A stretch of 62,000 bases of DNA from Glandiceps talaboti (taxonomy: Eukaryota; Hemichordata; Enteropneusta; Spengelidae). Location: contig NC_135570.1 of NCBI RefSeq assembly GCF_964340395.1, positions 1,372,501 to 1,434,500 on the forward strand, read 5' to 3'. Each line of letters begins with the position of its first letter. Position 1 is the first letter of the stretch. The notes under the pieces are model-generated. The model saw only the letters and a program-made list of their open reading frames with translations. It searched no databases and was not told the DNA's origin. The position numbers were made by a program, and so were the translations under genes. Positions 26,291 through 38,850 of this stretch are shown one piece after another.

Positions 26291-26542
26291 ATAAGGAACT
26301 TGCAAACCCGCCATCTTGAATGTTGCATCACGGGAAATGTGATAATAAATACTTATCAATTAGTATTGTAAACAATGTTCGGTACATTGTTTGTAACCAT
26401 ATATAATCAATTCATAGTTACCCTGACAATTGTGGAAGGTTAATTTTATAAGTATAAACTACGGATTAAGTATTACGATAACCACAGATAATCCCATAGT
26501 CCTTTGCATCTGAGCATGTTCAGTCTGGATTGCAAGTTCCCT
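26291..26542 (+). mobile_element. MITE-like repeat, copy 1 (pairs with 45268-45456)
   Basis: 26291-26486 matches the reverse complement of 45268-45456 at roughly 80% by eye. The shared stretch includes GGAACTTGCAAACCCGCCAT, TTGAATGTTGCATCACGGGA and TATTACGATAACCACA. The 5' end GGAACTTGCAA (26295-26305) is repeated in inverted orientation as TTGCAAGTTCC at 26530-26540, suggesting short terminal inverted repeats around a ~250-bp non-coding element. The open frame across it is shared between copies only because the DNA is. Confidence 0.65.
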
Positions 26543-27355
26543 GTTCATAAAGTTTAAACAACATTCTTCAGTTGGACCGGCGCGGCTCGTAATGATGTTT
26601 ATCGTTGATAAAGTCCACACCTCGAGGGGATAGCAAATTGCAACATACTCATTGCAAGCACTTTAATGTCCTTGCACTGGATACAAACATGGGAAATTCC
26701 GTTACAAATATCATCCTAGTGCTTACCATGCGTGCACTCAAAATGTTTAGCTGCAATTTCAATATCCTGTCGGCGACAACACACATTGAATATTAAACAT
26801 TGTTTTTCAAGCCTGGATACACTTGCCTTTGACGATGTGCTGACGTGTTGATACTAATTGTTTTTACTTGACATTTCCACGATCCTTTACGTCATAATTG
26901 TATACAGTCACAGTGCCCCAGCTTTCAGTGGACAGCAATTGAATCATTTCATCTAGTTCGTGTGTGGTTGTATTTTGTTTGTAGCAATCAGCATTTTTTA
27001 TTAGTCATAGAAAAGTATAATATTTTGTGATGTTTTGTATTGTTCATTTTGGATTGTAACACATTATGCCTATATATTCTGCCTCGTTTATTGATAATAG
27101 TATACCTCAGTTGTACATGAAGACCCAAGAATATATTGTTAAAATGTCAGTGTATAGTTTATTTGTGGTTCCTCATTAAGAAAACAAATTTAATTGATTT
27201 TGTCGCCATCATAAATCCACCACTGAAAGTTTTTTAAAATACCAATAATTAAACATTGTACATGTTGTGCAGTAGCAGGTTGAACTCGTAATTGCCGTTG
27301 AAGGCGCTGATTTTTGCTTGTGGACTCAAAAATCAACTTGATTTGATTTACTGTA
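26543..27355. other. Noncoding spacer
   Basis: This is unique AT-rich sequence within the inverted-repeat spacer. No gene or repeat was recognised. Confidence 0.55.
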
Positions 27356-27528
27356 CCGCCATATCATGTGTACACTCGCTACACAAAATACGTTTACACC
27401 CTGGCGATTTAATACTTTATTTCATTGTGTACTATAGTACAACGCCATATCATGTGTACACTCGCTACACAAAATACGTTCACACACTGGCGATTTAATA
27501 CTTTATTTCATTTTGTACTATTAATAGT
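27356..27528. repeat. 86-bp tandem duplication
   Basis: CGCCATATCATGTGTACACT starts near 27357 and 27443. Both copies run through CTCGCTACACAAAATACGTT and GGCGATTTAATACTTTATTT with only a few differences. Confidence 0.95.
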
Positions 27529-28282
27529 ACAAGTAACTGTTTCAGCTGGTACAGCTTTAATGTTTAAATATTGAGAATGGACTCACGACTTTACCAGTCC
27601 GTATTCATTTGTATGTGCTTTTATAAATAAGCGACCAGTTGTTTCCAAGCCATTCATACTATAGACTATAGTCTTCGATATAGCTGCCATATGCAGTTCC
27701 ATTCTATTGTCCAATACACTGCAATAAGGTGTACTACAAACTATCGTATGCGTATCACAAATTTTCATCGCACCATAAATTGCAAATACTGTATAGTCTA
27801 ATTCTAACTACTACATGGGATATTTAGCGCGACAGGAGATGTCACGTGGTCATAGTAGACTCACTACGGTAGTGGTAAGTGTGGTCAGCTCCAATAACAA
27901 ATGTAAGCACAGTACCCATTCTGTGTTCACCAGTGCTGGTGGATCACGTGATTTATCGTCATTGACTCATTTATACACGATATTGCACTGGTACCTTGAA
28001 CTCACATAAAACCTTAGCAACCTTCCGATCACCACGTTATCTAGGTATGTGTTTTTACGATGTTTGTATACCATTAAGAGTGATATATGTACAGCATGGT
28101 GTTTATCATCTACTCCTACGTACTACAAATACAGCAATACTTTTATACTCATGAATTATGCAAATCAACTTTTGATATTCAGTGGACGTATATTCGATTC
28201 TTAACATTTCAAACATCATTTACAATACTAATTATATATTCCATTATACCCCATGCTAGCCAAGTTGGGCATATTCGAACAT
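27529..28282. other. Noncoding spacer
   Basis: This is unique sequence. Short open frames (60-65 codons) on both strands carry no motif. Confidence 0.55.
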
Positions 28283-28580
28283 AAAATATGGAATTCACAC
28301 GTTGGTTGTTTGACAACAACGTGTGTCTACATCATTAGTTCTGTTATGCTCAAACTATAGGTATTTTTGTTCAAATTCGTCGTTATATTCCCGAATTTTT
28401 TATAAATTATTACAACGGAAGTCTAATTATATTATTTTCCATTATCTGTGTCTAATCAGTCGATAAATACTAGTATCCAAAGGGTAATGTCACAACGATT
28501 GTGTCTAAGAGTTTATCGACTTGTAGTGAAAAGGCCCGCTAGGTCACTCGTGTTTTCCTTGGTTGAGCACTATGGGGACT
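28283..28580 (+). repeat. Dispersed repeat related to 41528-41955
   Basis: The order AAAATATGGAATT, ACAACAACGTGTGTCTACAT, TTAGTTCTGTTATGCTC, TGTTCAAATT, TAATTATATTATTTTCC, then TTTTCCTTGGTTGAGCA is the same as in the copies at 41.5-41.96 kb, with clear but diverged similarity. Unlike the other locus it has a single unit. A near-perfect hairpin (ACACGTTG / CAACGTGT arms) lies at about 28297-28324. Confidence 0.7.
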
Positions 28581-28867
28581 ATAGTATCTAACTGACGTAC
28601 AACCTGACAAGCTAAACATGCCTCTTAGGATAACAGTAATTGACTATGATGTACATCCTACTGTTGTAATTGATTGCAGACTAATACTACTGTATGCCGG
28701 AAAATTGGAATTAAATATGGTAATATTCCATTCATATATGCAAAAAGGGATTTCTAGTACACATTTAATATAATGTAAACTTTTATTAATTTGTAATTTT
28801 AGATGAAAATACTTCTGCAGGAGCCTTTAAAGGGAAGAAACACATTTAATATATATTTGCGTCTTCA

Positions 28868-28969
28868 TGTATGTATGTATGTATGTATGTATGTATGTAT
28901 GTATGTATGTATGTATGTATGTATGTATGTATGTATGTATGTATGTATGTATGTATGTGTGTGCCCGCC

Positions 28970-29010
<41 letters not shown>

Positions 29011-29036
29011 GGCTGGTTGTATGTCTGTCTGTCTCT
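28868..29036. repeat. Compound (TGTA)n-(CTGT)n microsatellite
   Basis: About 90 bp of (TGTA)n is followed by TGTGTGCCCGCCTG and (CTGT)n, with GGCTGG and TATG interruptions near its 3' end. Open frames on both strands are repeat translations. Confidence 0.97.
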
Positions 29037-29504
29037 AGAATTCTTATTCCGTACAATATTCCTGTCTAATGTTTGGTAATGTTGTTTCATGTGTGTCCAA
29101 ATAAACTGATTTCTACCTAGACTAAGATCCTATTCCAATTCATGATCGGTAAACTAGTTATAGTTATAGTCTGACTTACGTGTTTATATATCATTGACAC
29201 GAAACGACTTTATCACAAATTATACAAGGTTTTCCTTTTAGAGTACAAGACACTGCAAACAAATTATCGCATATATGTAAACAGTGACCCGATAAAAATC
29301 TTGAAACCACAATGAGGCTACCTAATGCACAAAATATACACACTGTAGTAGTATGCATTTCGGTGCTGGAATTGTTTCGATTGAATTCATGCAATAGGTT
29401 TTCCCCATTGATTCAGAAATACATTGTAAGTATTGATTGAGAGCTCATATTGTATTAAGTGTATGCTCAAGACTATGATAAGACACACCGTGATACAAAT
29501 AGAG
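29037..29504. other. Noncoding spacer before the right arm
   Basis: This is unique sequence. A 67-codon - strand frame (29191-29394) is Cys-rich, with CDNLFAVSC and CIICDKVVSC pieces. It has no recognisable domain spacing and no start context, so no call is made. Confidence 0.5.
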
Positions 29505-30216
29505 AAAGAAGGGGGGGGGGAGGGAGGAGAGATTAGTTACCACAATTGTGGTTTTTAATATGCGACTTTATGGAACTCTAAAATGCCGTTAAATTATTTT
29601 AAAACAATTTCTAGATACCTAATGAGAGCTTTCTGATTGAGCGCTACACATGATATATTTCAGTCGCTTGGATAATATATGAGTGTTTCCATATAAAACA
29701 AAACTAACTGCCATCATAATTACAGTTTTACACTTCGGCACCCTCAAAGAATACTGACAAATCGTAATCATCTCAGTACCTATGCAAAAAATATAGATCT
29801 GATCATTACACTAAATCTTAAGTTTTTACTATTGTGAGGTAATCAATCAATAATGGATCACTTTAGATTTTTAAAATTAAAAAATGCGAACATCACAATC
29901 TCACGTCCTTGGAGAATTGTATTCCTAACACTTAAGATAAAAGCTTAGACGGACATGTATGAATGCATGTTGATGAGTGCAAATATCTTAATAATGCATC
30001 TCTGCAATAAAAAACCGATAATTTAACAACGTGAACATTAATCTAGCATACAAATTAAAATTAGGCATCAAACCTCACATTGAAATTGATATGGCAAATT
30101 TAACCTCGCTTTGGAATATCATAAAACCCAGTACAATAAAATAAATATTATAACTTTATACCACGTAGTAGAATAAGTATTGCAAATTAAACTTCGTAAT
30201 AAAATTAATATCACAA
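29505..30216 (-). repeat. Right arm of the ~0.71-kb long inverted repeat
   Basis: This is the reverse complement of 24833-25545. The outer end is TATCACAA at 30209-30216. The immediate outer flanks (CCACGA left, AGTTAA right) show no obvious target-site duplication. One arm-specific difference lies near 29780, where AGTACCTATGCAAAAAATA in the right arm replaces the left arm's shorter stretch and shifts the left-arm reading frame. Confidence 0.95.
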
Positions 30217-31806
30217 AGTTAATGGGGCACAGGCTAACTTCTTAAAACCTTTTACTCAAGTGAAAATATGGAAATAAAAAAATCTGGATTAAACTATAAG
30301 TTATAATATCATATCAATGTCGATGCATATCTTCTATGACATTACAATTACCTTCTGACATTTTTTGATTGCCTAGTATCAGTTCTTCGACAATGTTGAT
30401 ACATACAAACAATTACGTCATTGGATCATTGGTATGTTATATCTCAATACCATGTTTGGGTTCAGTCAATTGGAATTGATGGTTAGTATGCTTCAGTAAG
30501 TAGAATACTACCAGTGACGTTCAAATACGTAGTAGAAATTTAGCCCAAAAAAACTTATCAACTCAACTTGAGTCCCTTTAACCGCATAATAAATTAAATT
30601 TAATATCAAGAGTTAAATCGCCATCGCACAATTCATACCTCGGAATAATGTCAATTACTACTAAACTTTGAATGTTTGCCATCATGACATAAACATGTAA
30701 AAACAACAACATTAAGACAGAGTTGATATAGTATAATTACAATGCATTGGGTTCTATTTTACCCGAATAGATTATCATAACTGATTATAGCAGATGAATC
30801 AAAATAATGATATCGGTCGTATGTTTGTTTATATCAAGTAATATGTACAATGATCAAGTTCAGATTGTAAAAGCGTAAGGAGACACATCCAAGCCAGGTT
30901 ATCGTTGTCGCTGTTTGATACGTTATGATGTAATGCATTTCATTATCATAACATGTAAATGAAAATCAGACTCAAATGCTCCAGGCTTTGACAAGGTAAT
31001 TCAATCAGAGGCCATGGCATCCGAGTGAAGCTCGTGTACAATAGGTTACTTAAACTGCACATGGAATCAGAACGGTTACCATGGGGTTCTTTTTCTGCAG
31101 CAGTGCTTGTGGTGAAACTTCACTGTGATGTCAGCGTCATAAAGTATACATCTTTACACTTGAAAATATACCTCAGATTGCATCGGGCTCCGATCAAGTT
31201 TAAGATTCTTAACTTCTGTTATTTTTCATAAGATTTGCTTAAGATGTTACGAAATTGATATTTCAGCAAAAGCAAAGCAACCCTGTGATTTTTCACCCGC
31301 CTTAAATTTTACTTGAGGTAAGTTAGATACAGTGGAAATCCAACATTGTCACATGGCTATTGGGTTCATTTGGAATTATTCATAATAACATCCAGAGAAG
31401 TCAGTCAGAATGTTATTTGCATGTGAAACGTAAATTAAGAACATAATCTAGACGATAGATTTGATTCAGGATCTTATCGTTTTAGAATCAGTATGTATTA
31501 GTGTACATACTGTATTGACAATGTTTTCTAGAAATTTATAATGGAGACATTATACATAATAGCATAGAACTAACAATAAGATATTAATATTGAAAAGAAA
31601 TGCCTTCTTTGGTGATAAGAAAGGCACTATAACGAGGCTAATAATCCCATGGGATTTTCAGTCGACGTCTCAAGGTACAATCTCTAGAATATTGTGTGTG
31701 TCATTTGATTAAAGCTGCACCAGCTGCAAGTGGAACGTTTTTTTTTTTAAACTGCCGTTTTACTTGATATAATAACTCAATTACATTATCGTACTCCCTT
31801 TACATT
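30217..31806. other. Noncoding, no recognised gene
   Basis: This is unique AT-rich DNA outside the inverted repeat. One 68-codon frame (31025-31231) shows no motif. Confidence 0.55.
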
Positions 31807-31810
31807 ATGC

Positions 31811-31907
<97 letters not shown>

Positions 31908-32304
31908 CATGCATGCATGCATGCATGCATGCATGCATGCATGCATGCATGCATGTATGTATGTATGTATGTATGTATGTATGTATGTATGTATGTATGT
32001 ATGTATGTATGTATGTATGTATGTATGTGTGTGTGTATGTATGTATGTATGTATGTATGTACATACATGTGTCTGTGTGTGTGTGTGTGTCTGTCTGTCT
32101 GTCTGTATGTATGTATGCATGCATGCATGTATGTATGTATGTATGTATGTATGTATGTATGTATGTATGTATGTGTGTGTATGTATGTATGTATGTATGT
32201 ACATACATGTGTCTGTGTGTGTCTGTCTGTCTGTCTGTCTGTCTGTATGTATGTATGCATGCATGCATGTATGTATGTATGTATGTATGTATGTATATCT
32301 ATCT
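31807..32304. repeat. ~500-bp compound tetranucleotide block with 140-bp higher-order repeat
   Basis: The motifs follow in order: (CTGT)n, (CCTG)n, (GCAT)n, then (GTAT)n. Next comes a composite of GTAT, ACATACATGTGTCTGTGTGT, CTGT, GTAT and GCAT units that occurs twice. ACATACATGT is found at 32061 and 32201, giving a 140-bp period. Very long open frames exist on both strands (up to 181 codons), all four-residue periodic artefacts. Confidence 0.97.
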
Positions 32305-33472
32305 GAGATATAGTGCTTATTTTCTATACGATTGCTACTACACAAAAAAACATCATATTTACAGAATTTGATTTTTTACCGACTAAAGACGAGATTATGT
32401 GTCAATGACAAAAAATAGATTTACATTCTATCGAAACGTATTATTGGTATGACTGAACGCTGAGAAGAGTTTGATTTATCAACACATCAAATTGTGCGTG
32501 TAAGGACACTACTCCATGCCCAGGTCCTCATTTTTATTACGGAAATTTTCGATTTATCAATTAGTCACCAAATCATTGATATAAATGAAACGTCAGAAAA
32601 CCGATCAATCAATCATTTATTACTTTTCTACCTAAAGCAATAAATTCTTTCAGTTAGCATTTCATTCACAGTTCCTTATCAATCAATACTTGAATCACGC
32701 AATCAATTAATCAATCAAAATTGTCCTTTATCTTTAGATTTTCAAAATTGAAAATGTATAGCAAATATGCCATGTACGTTGCTTTGAGAGTCTATACTAT
32801 ATTGCTCATTAACAAAGTGCACTCAAATTAGTGAGTGCCTACGGCACCAAATTGAATTTTGTTGTCATCTATGATTGCTATATAATCTGTGAATTGTTCA
32901 CTTGAATTTCTTTCTCAGGCTTAGATACTTTAATGGCTTCTAAAGTTAAAATATAAATGAAACCTGAATATTATGTAGTTATTTTGAAAGTGTCTTCTGG
33001 TCTTGTTGAAATTGTACATTAGCGGGTATTCCATTACTGAGGAGGTTTCTTTTGCAATCAACGGAAAGAATAGCACGTCACATTAAACATGAGACGTAGA
33101 TAGGAGTTAATAAAAGTGGGAGCCAGGCTGTCTACTGAGTACATAGAAGTGCGTCGAATTAACCAGCACATTTTTGTACTTTTCTCATAACTAAAATGAT
33201 TGTAATGGAAAAATTGAGTTGAAAATTAGACTTTAATGACGGTGAAACCCGTCAAGCAATTTCACATGTTAACACATCATGGACCATAAATACTTGACGA
33301 GAAATAACAAGCTCAGCATCTACTTAGGGACTTGTAGCTACTCATTCAATGAATGACATTACATGCACACTGACACCATTTGTATCAAAACGAAAATATT
33401 CTTGCAAATAAAGAGGCACGTACATAAAGAAAGCCCAGTTATGTAGGGAAGGTTATAATTAAGGGATGGAAA
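32305..33472. other. Noncoding, no recognised gene
   Basis: This is unique AT-rich DNA with scattered ATCAATCA motifs near 32607-32720. No gene was recognised. Confidence 0.55.
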
Positions 33473-33493
33473 ATGTGTGTGTGTGTGTGTGTG

Positions 33494-33566
<73 letters not shown>

Positions 33567-33653
33567 GCCTGTCTGTCTATGTGTGTGTCTGTGTCTGTGT
33601 CTGTCTGTCTGTCAGTCTCTGTGTGTGTATGTGTGTGTCTCTGTGTGTGCGTT
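33473..33653. repeat. (GT)n-(CTGT)n-(TGTGTC)n microsatellite
   Basis: A short GT run is followed by about 18 CTGT units (one CCTG variant near 33567). It then degenerates into GT/CTGT mixtures ending near 33653. Confidence 0.97.
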
Positions 33654-36299
33654 GCAAGTGTCAACACCCAATCCCGGAACGGTAAATATTTTGGAATTCT
33701 GGATGAATTTCACTGTATATTATATTGCACAGAATCACAAAATAAGTTCAATATACTTAAGTGTAATGACAAATTATCCATACCATCCTGAAATATAAAA
33801 GAATTAATGGAACACTGTTTCAACGGCGTCTTACTATAACTGGTCGAAGACCTTGTAGAGTGAACTCAGTGAAATGAGACCCTGTGGAATGTACAGTGAT
33901 TAGTGAAATATACCAGAAGACTTTAAAATCTCAAGGGTAATCGTGTGTCTTACTTTAGTCAATCACCCATGACATGAGAATCACGAAATACACTTGTGTC
34001 ACCACGAAATATTCCGTTGTCAAAATACAAACAGAATACTCAGCTAACTCCGCTACTGTTGGAACTGTGATTTTGAGTTCTTAATTTCTAAATTCTGTTT
34101 TTAACTCCATGATCCCCTTCTCCTGACCAATGATTGGCAGGAAATTGATTTTTCTAATCATGTCACTAGTATGCCGTCATTAATATACGTGATAATATAT
34201 TATATCCCGTATTGCCTATAATTACGAATATTAACTGTCCGTAAGACTTCAACTGGCGAAACTGAAATCCACCACGTTACTCTGAAAGTACTTGTATGAT
34301 TAGAAATCCAATGTCGTTAGCTGTAAGCAATTGAGAGTCAAAACGACGAGTAATGTCTAATTACTTTCTACACTCACTAGATGAATGATGAGCCATCGTA
34401 TGTGCAAAGATTTAAAATGATAAACATGAACAAACTATTCACGAAAAAAACGACTCGGTTCACAAATCGAAGACAATCAAACGTAAAAGAATTCGTAAGA
34501 GTATAATTTGTAAGTTGAACACATTGAATGAAGTAAATGAATGGTTGGCAGAAAAAGCAGATAGAAAGATTAACAAGATTAAGACTAGAGACTGTATTCA
34601 AATGTAAATCAGTTGGACACAACATCACGTGATAGCCAAGGTATATAGTGATTCAAAAAATTCTAAAGCTTTCGATTAAACTTAGTAACTATCAAATTAT
34701 ATTCTGAGGAAAAAAGGAAAAGTGCATTTGATTTTTGCACTCTAAACCCTGACAATATAAACTTATTTATGTAACACATAATACGTGATAATATGTTGTC
34801 ATGAAAAAAATAGCAGCAGTGGTCTTTGGAATCCAGCAATCTATAGACGATTGTTTGATGACACACGCAGCATATCATAAAGTAAGCATATATGACACGT
34901 TCAGGAAATGTACACAAATGAACTCACAACGTACTGGCTATTTTAACTTAGTGGGTGCATTGTATTGCATTGCATATACATAATGTACAACATTTATGAA
35001 AAGTTCTATTTGTCAAGAGTTTTCGTTCAAAACGAGTATGTAGGTACAACCTATTATTTGCAATGGATGTTTCTCGAGACGATTTACTCACTGAATATCA
35101 TGACAAAGGTACATGGGTGTATTTTATAACTATAAGGAATTCGACTTCTGAGTTTTTAACCATCATATTTAAAAATGGTGAAGACACTCTGGACAGATAT
35201 ATTGGTGTATGTGTGTGTGTGTGTGTGGGGGGGGGGGGTGATTTGATAACTTATCTAGTACACAGAACGAATTCAAGCTGACGTTACATTCAGTTCCTAA
35301 ACGGTCTTCTATGGTTTGAGTATTTGTCGTATTCTGTGCAAGAACTGTGAAAATATTCAGATAAGATTGGAATTACAGTTCTTATCAAACAGAGTACAAC
35401 ACATAGTCTATAGATGAATGCAACACCACAACATGACCTTTACACTTTAACCCTGAACACTACAAACTTATAGTTAGTATTGTGTATTACTATTCACGCT
35501 ATGCTTGTTGTCATGACAACACCAACAGCTGTGCACTATATATTGACTAAACCACATATGTATGTTTCATGCACTGTGAGTAAGCTATACCGATCTGAGG
35601 TCTGTTGGAGAAATTAATAAAAGTTATGCTAAAAGCACTCGGGTATGATTACATGGTCAGAGGAGTGCTAAGTTGCATCGATTCGTTAGGTGTCACTGTC
35701 TTGGAAACCAAATCACATTATTTGGTCTCCTACTCTCGACAAACGTGGTGAACATGAGTCATTAAAAGCCTGAAGGCAAACCAAATGGTAAATTGAATTA
35801 TCTAATGGTACAATCTTCTCACTGCTCAAGGAGTGCTCGCCTCTGTTTCTGTAGTAAATAAATCCTATAGATGCCAGCTTATCTTCTTATTCGACACTTG
35901 AGAGTCATTAATGGATCGTCTTTATGACAACCTTGCATTATTCACAACACCTGTCTTCAACATTTAATTACGTGTTTCTCTTCACACATATATACACTGT
36001 GCATATGTTCTTCCTTCTATCAATTGATATATTAATTGATATATTTTATGTCCCTGTACTGTGGAAATTGTTTTTCTTATATCTCGTAATCACACACCAT
36101 TTCCACGTTTTTTTGTTTTATTTCACAGACGTTTTGATTTCATATTACGTATCAAATGTCAGGAATGCTAATGCAACCTAACTCATACATAATACCTAGT
36201 TCAGATAAAACTCTTCGCCATCTTTATTATCCTGATAACATTTTATTTGAAATTTGCATATTTTATTTTCATTCTTTTTGTATTTGGTGAATAAAACAA
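33654..36299. other. Noncoding, no recognised gene
   Basis: About 2.6 kb of unique AT-rich sequence. A short (GT)n plus poly-G run lies at about 35207-35238. A perfect 14-bp palindrome GTTGTCATGACAAC lies near 35509-35522. Open frames of 60-85 codons carry no motif. Confidence 0.6.
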
Positions 36300-36746
36300 T
36301 ACTGTGCAATGCAATACAATGCAATACAATACAATGCACTACATGTACATTAAAATATAATACAATACGACACAACACACGACACAATACAATACAATAC
36401 AATACAATACAATACAATACAATACAATACAATACAGTACAATACAAGGCACTACAGTACAATATAATACAATACGACACAACACGACACGAGACAGTAC
36501 AAGACAGTACAGTACAGTACAATACAATACAATACAATACAAGGCACTACAGTACAATATAATACAATACGACACACCACGACACAAGACAGTACAGTAC
36601 AATGCAATACAATACAATGCAATACAATACAATACAATACAATGCAATGCAATGCAATGCAATATAATACAATCCAATACAATACAATACAATACAATAC
36701 AATACAATACAATACAATACAATACAATACAATACAATACAATACA
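36300..36746. repeat. (AATAC)n pentanucleotide array with 95-bp block duplication
   Basis: About 446 bp of AATAC and its one-step variants (AATGC, AGTAC, GACAC). A diverged marker AAGGCACTACAGTACAATAT occurs at 36446 and 36541, showing duplication of a 95-bp block. The 3' third is the most homogeneous. Because 5 is not a multiple of 3, all frames are open and give Tyr-Cys-Ile-Val-Leu-type translations, so none is a gene. Confidence 0.97.
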
Positions 36747-38620
36747 ACAGTAAACTTCTAAACTTGTGTTAAATTGACAAACTGCTTGCTTTTAAACATA
36801 AATTTCTAATTAACCATTTTATTCATATTAAACATGATGATGGTTTGCAGTGAGGAAGGATTTTATGATTACATTGATGCATAGACACTGTCGGATTTTA
36901 TCACAATATATTAGTGTATAAAAATGAAAATGATTTTTATGGTCATGCCTAGATATAAACTGTCTACTAAGATAAGTGAATGTTATGATATAAAGAAATA
37001 TCAGGGCTTGGTAAAATCGTTTTTTTTGACAATGATTGACAATGCGTCACGTTATATGTGGTCATTAACATTAAGGACCCAACTTCAGCACGAATGACAT
37101 CTGGTACATAAATGACACTGTTTACTCTTGGCTGGCCTGTATTAAAACTGCTGGGCAAGAGAGCAGGAAGTGCTTTCCTGGTATTTCCTCCATACTCACA
37201 TCAGTTTATTACTAAATGAGAGTAGTCATTAGTCGTGTAGACGACTTTGCTGCTGCTCACTGTGCTGCAAAGATGGTGAGAGTCTGATTTCAACACTGTT
37301 CCATAGTACTGATTGACCACATTTGAATGGTTTAATTACCGAACTCACGACAACTCTATCTAAAGTTACATGTAACACATGTCATATTAATTTCCGTATG
37401 TTCATTTTATATTTCAGCATAATCTGCTCCTACACTGAGACCGAAACTGAGTACCGAAGACTATAAGGGCAAGTTACAAGTAAGTGTATAATGATATCCT
37501 GTTGCCTAAACTATTCATGATATTTGTATTAACTTTAATGCTAGCAGTCAAAAGGAATATATCAAATGAATTTTGAAAACGGAACGTTTATGCGGGAAAA
37601 ATCAGAAGTGAAGTTCAAAACTGTATAATTCAGTCTTCCAAAATTGGTTGATAACTGAAAATAATTGCACCATTTGCTATATAAATATAGTGGCTGCTTT
37701 TATGTTATGTAAATGGTGAGTAGAAGTTAATGGAATAGTGGTATTATTACAACTTGTAGTCATGTTTCATATCAGCACTTTGGTTGGGAGTCTAACTAAG
37801 GTGAGGTTCTTCGTATCGTTGTTACGTACAGAATGGTACCATATCGTACCACACCGTGTTGTAACAGGGTCATATTGACTTAGCGAAAACCTGTATACGT
37901 ACCAACCTATACAGAATTAGAAAGGCGAAATGTGTTACTGCATCCAACAAATGAATTTCACCAGCTAATGAAGAGTACTTGTCTTGATTTTTAACGTATA
38001 TGTAACTTCAAACACCTTGATGCAACAATCCATTCTTTTACCATCTATATAATTGTTGATTGGCATACACTGCCCCCCCCCCCACACACACACACACTTT
38101 GTAATTAAGTCATCTTCTACACTATCATCTTCCAAGGAAAGACTTACAGGACAGTAGTATATGTAAAGTTATCGTTTATACCAATTAGCGCGATACTTCT
38201 TTTATTGATTAGTGTAGCTTATGATGAATACAGTTAAACAAATTGTTCTGTCTGTAGTAATGCGTTTGGAGTAGGTGTTAACTATAACGTAATGTGATGT
38301 GTGATCATTTAGCTTAGATCTAAAATCATTTAATGTATCTAATATGAAAAATATGCAAATTGGTGAACCGTTCTGGGGGTGGGGGGGGGTGGTGGTGACT
38401 GAATGATGAATGGTCTATGTACTTTTCAAAATGTTTTACAATACTAAGAAATATGTTGCGTGCTGTCTAATCCATTGCAATATTTGTACAATTCATGAAT
38501 CCGTGATAGAGTGATCATGTAACGTGCCATATTGCTTGCTTCGTGTGTTGATCATTTAACATTGAAAAAAAACAACATTTAGTCGGTAAAGAGGCACAAA
38601 ATTTGTTCTGTTTCTCCTTC
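36747..38620. other. Noncoding, no recognised gene
   Basis: The sequence is unique apart from short C-run/(CA)n (about 38073-38097) and poly-G (about 38375-38400) tracts. No coding or RNA gene was seen. Confidence 0.6.
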
Positions 38621-38687
38621 GTATGTATGTATGTATGTATGTATGTATGTATGTATGTATGTATGTATGTATGTATGTATGTATGTA

Positions 38688-38738
<51 letters not shown>

Positions 38739-38763
38739 ATGTATGTATGTATGTATGTATGTA

Positions 38764-38824
<61 letters not shown>

Positions 38825-38850
38825 ATGTATGTATGTATGTATGTATGTAT
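38621..38850. repeat. Alternating (GTAT)n and (GT)n microsatellite
   Basis: GTAT-GT-GTAT-GT-GTAT blocks alternate over about 230 bp, with one GC step near 38765. All open frames are repeat translations. Confidence 0.97.

Noticed and set aside
31786-32371. Six overlapping frames of 129-181 codons
   Set aside because: All are tetranucleotide-repeat artefacts in every reading frame.
36196-36747. Tyr-Cys-Ile-Val-Leu and Gln-Tyr-Asn-Thr-Ile type frames in the AATAC array
   Set aside because: Pentanucleotide periodicity leaves all frames open. There is no evidence of a protein.
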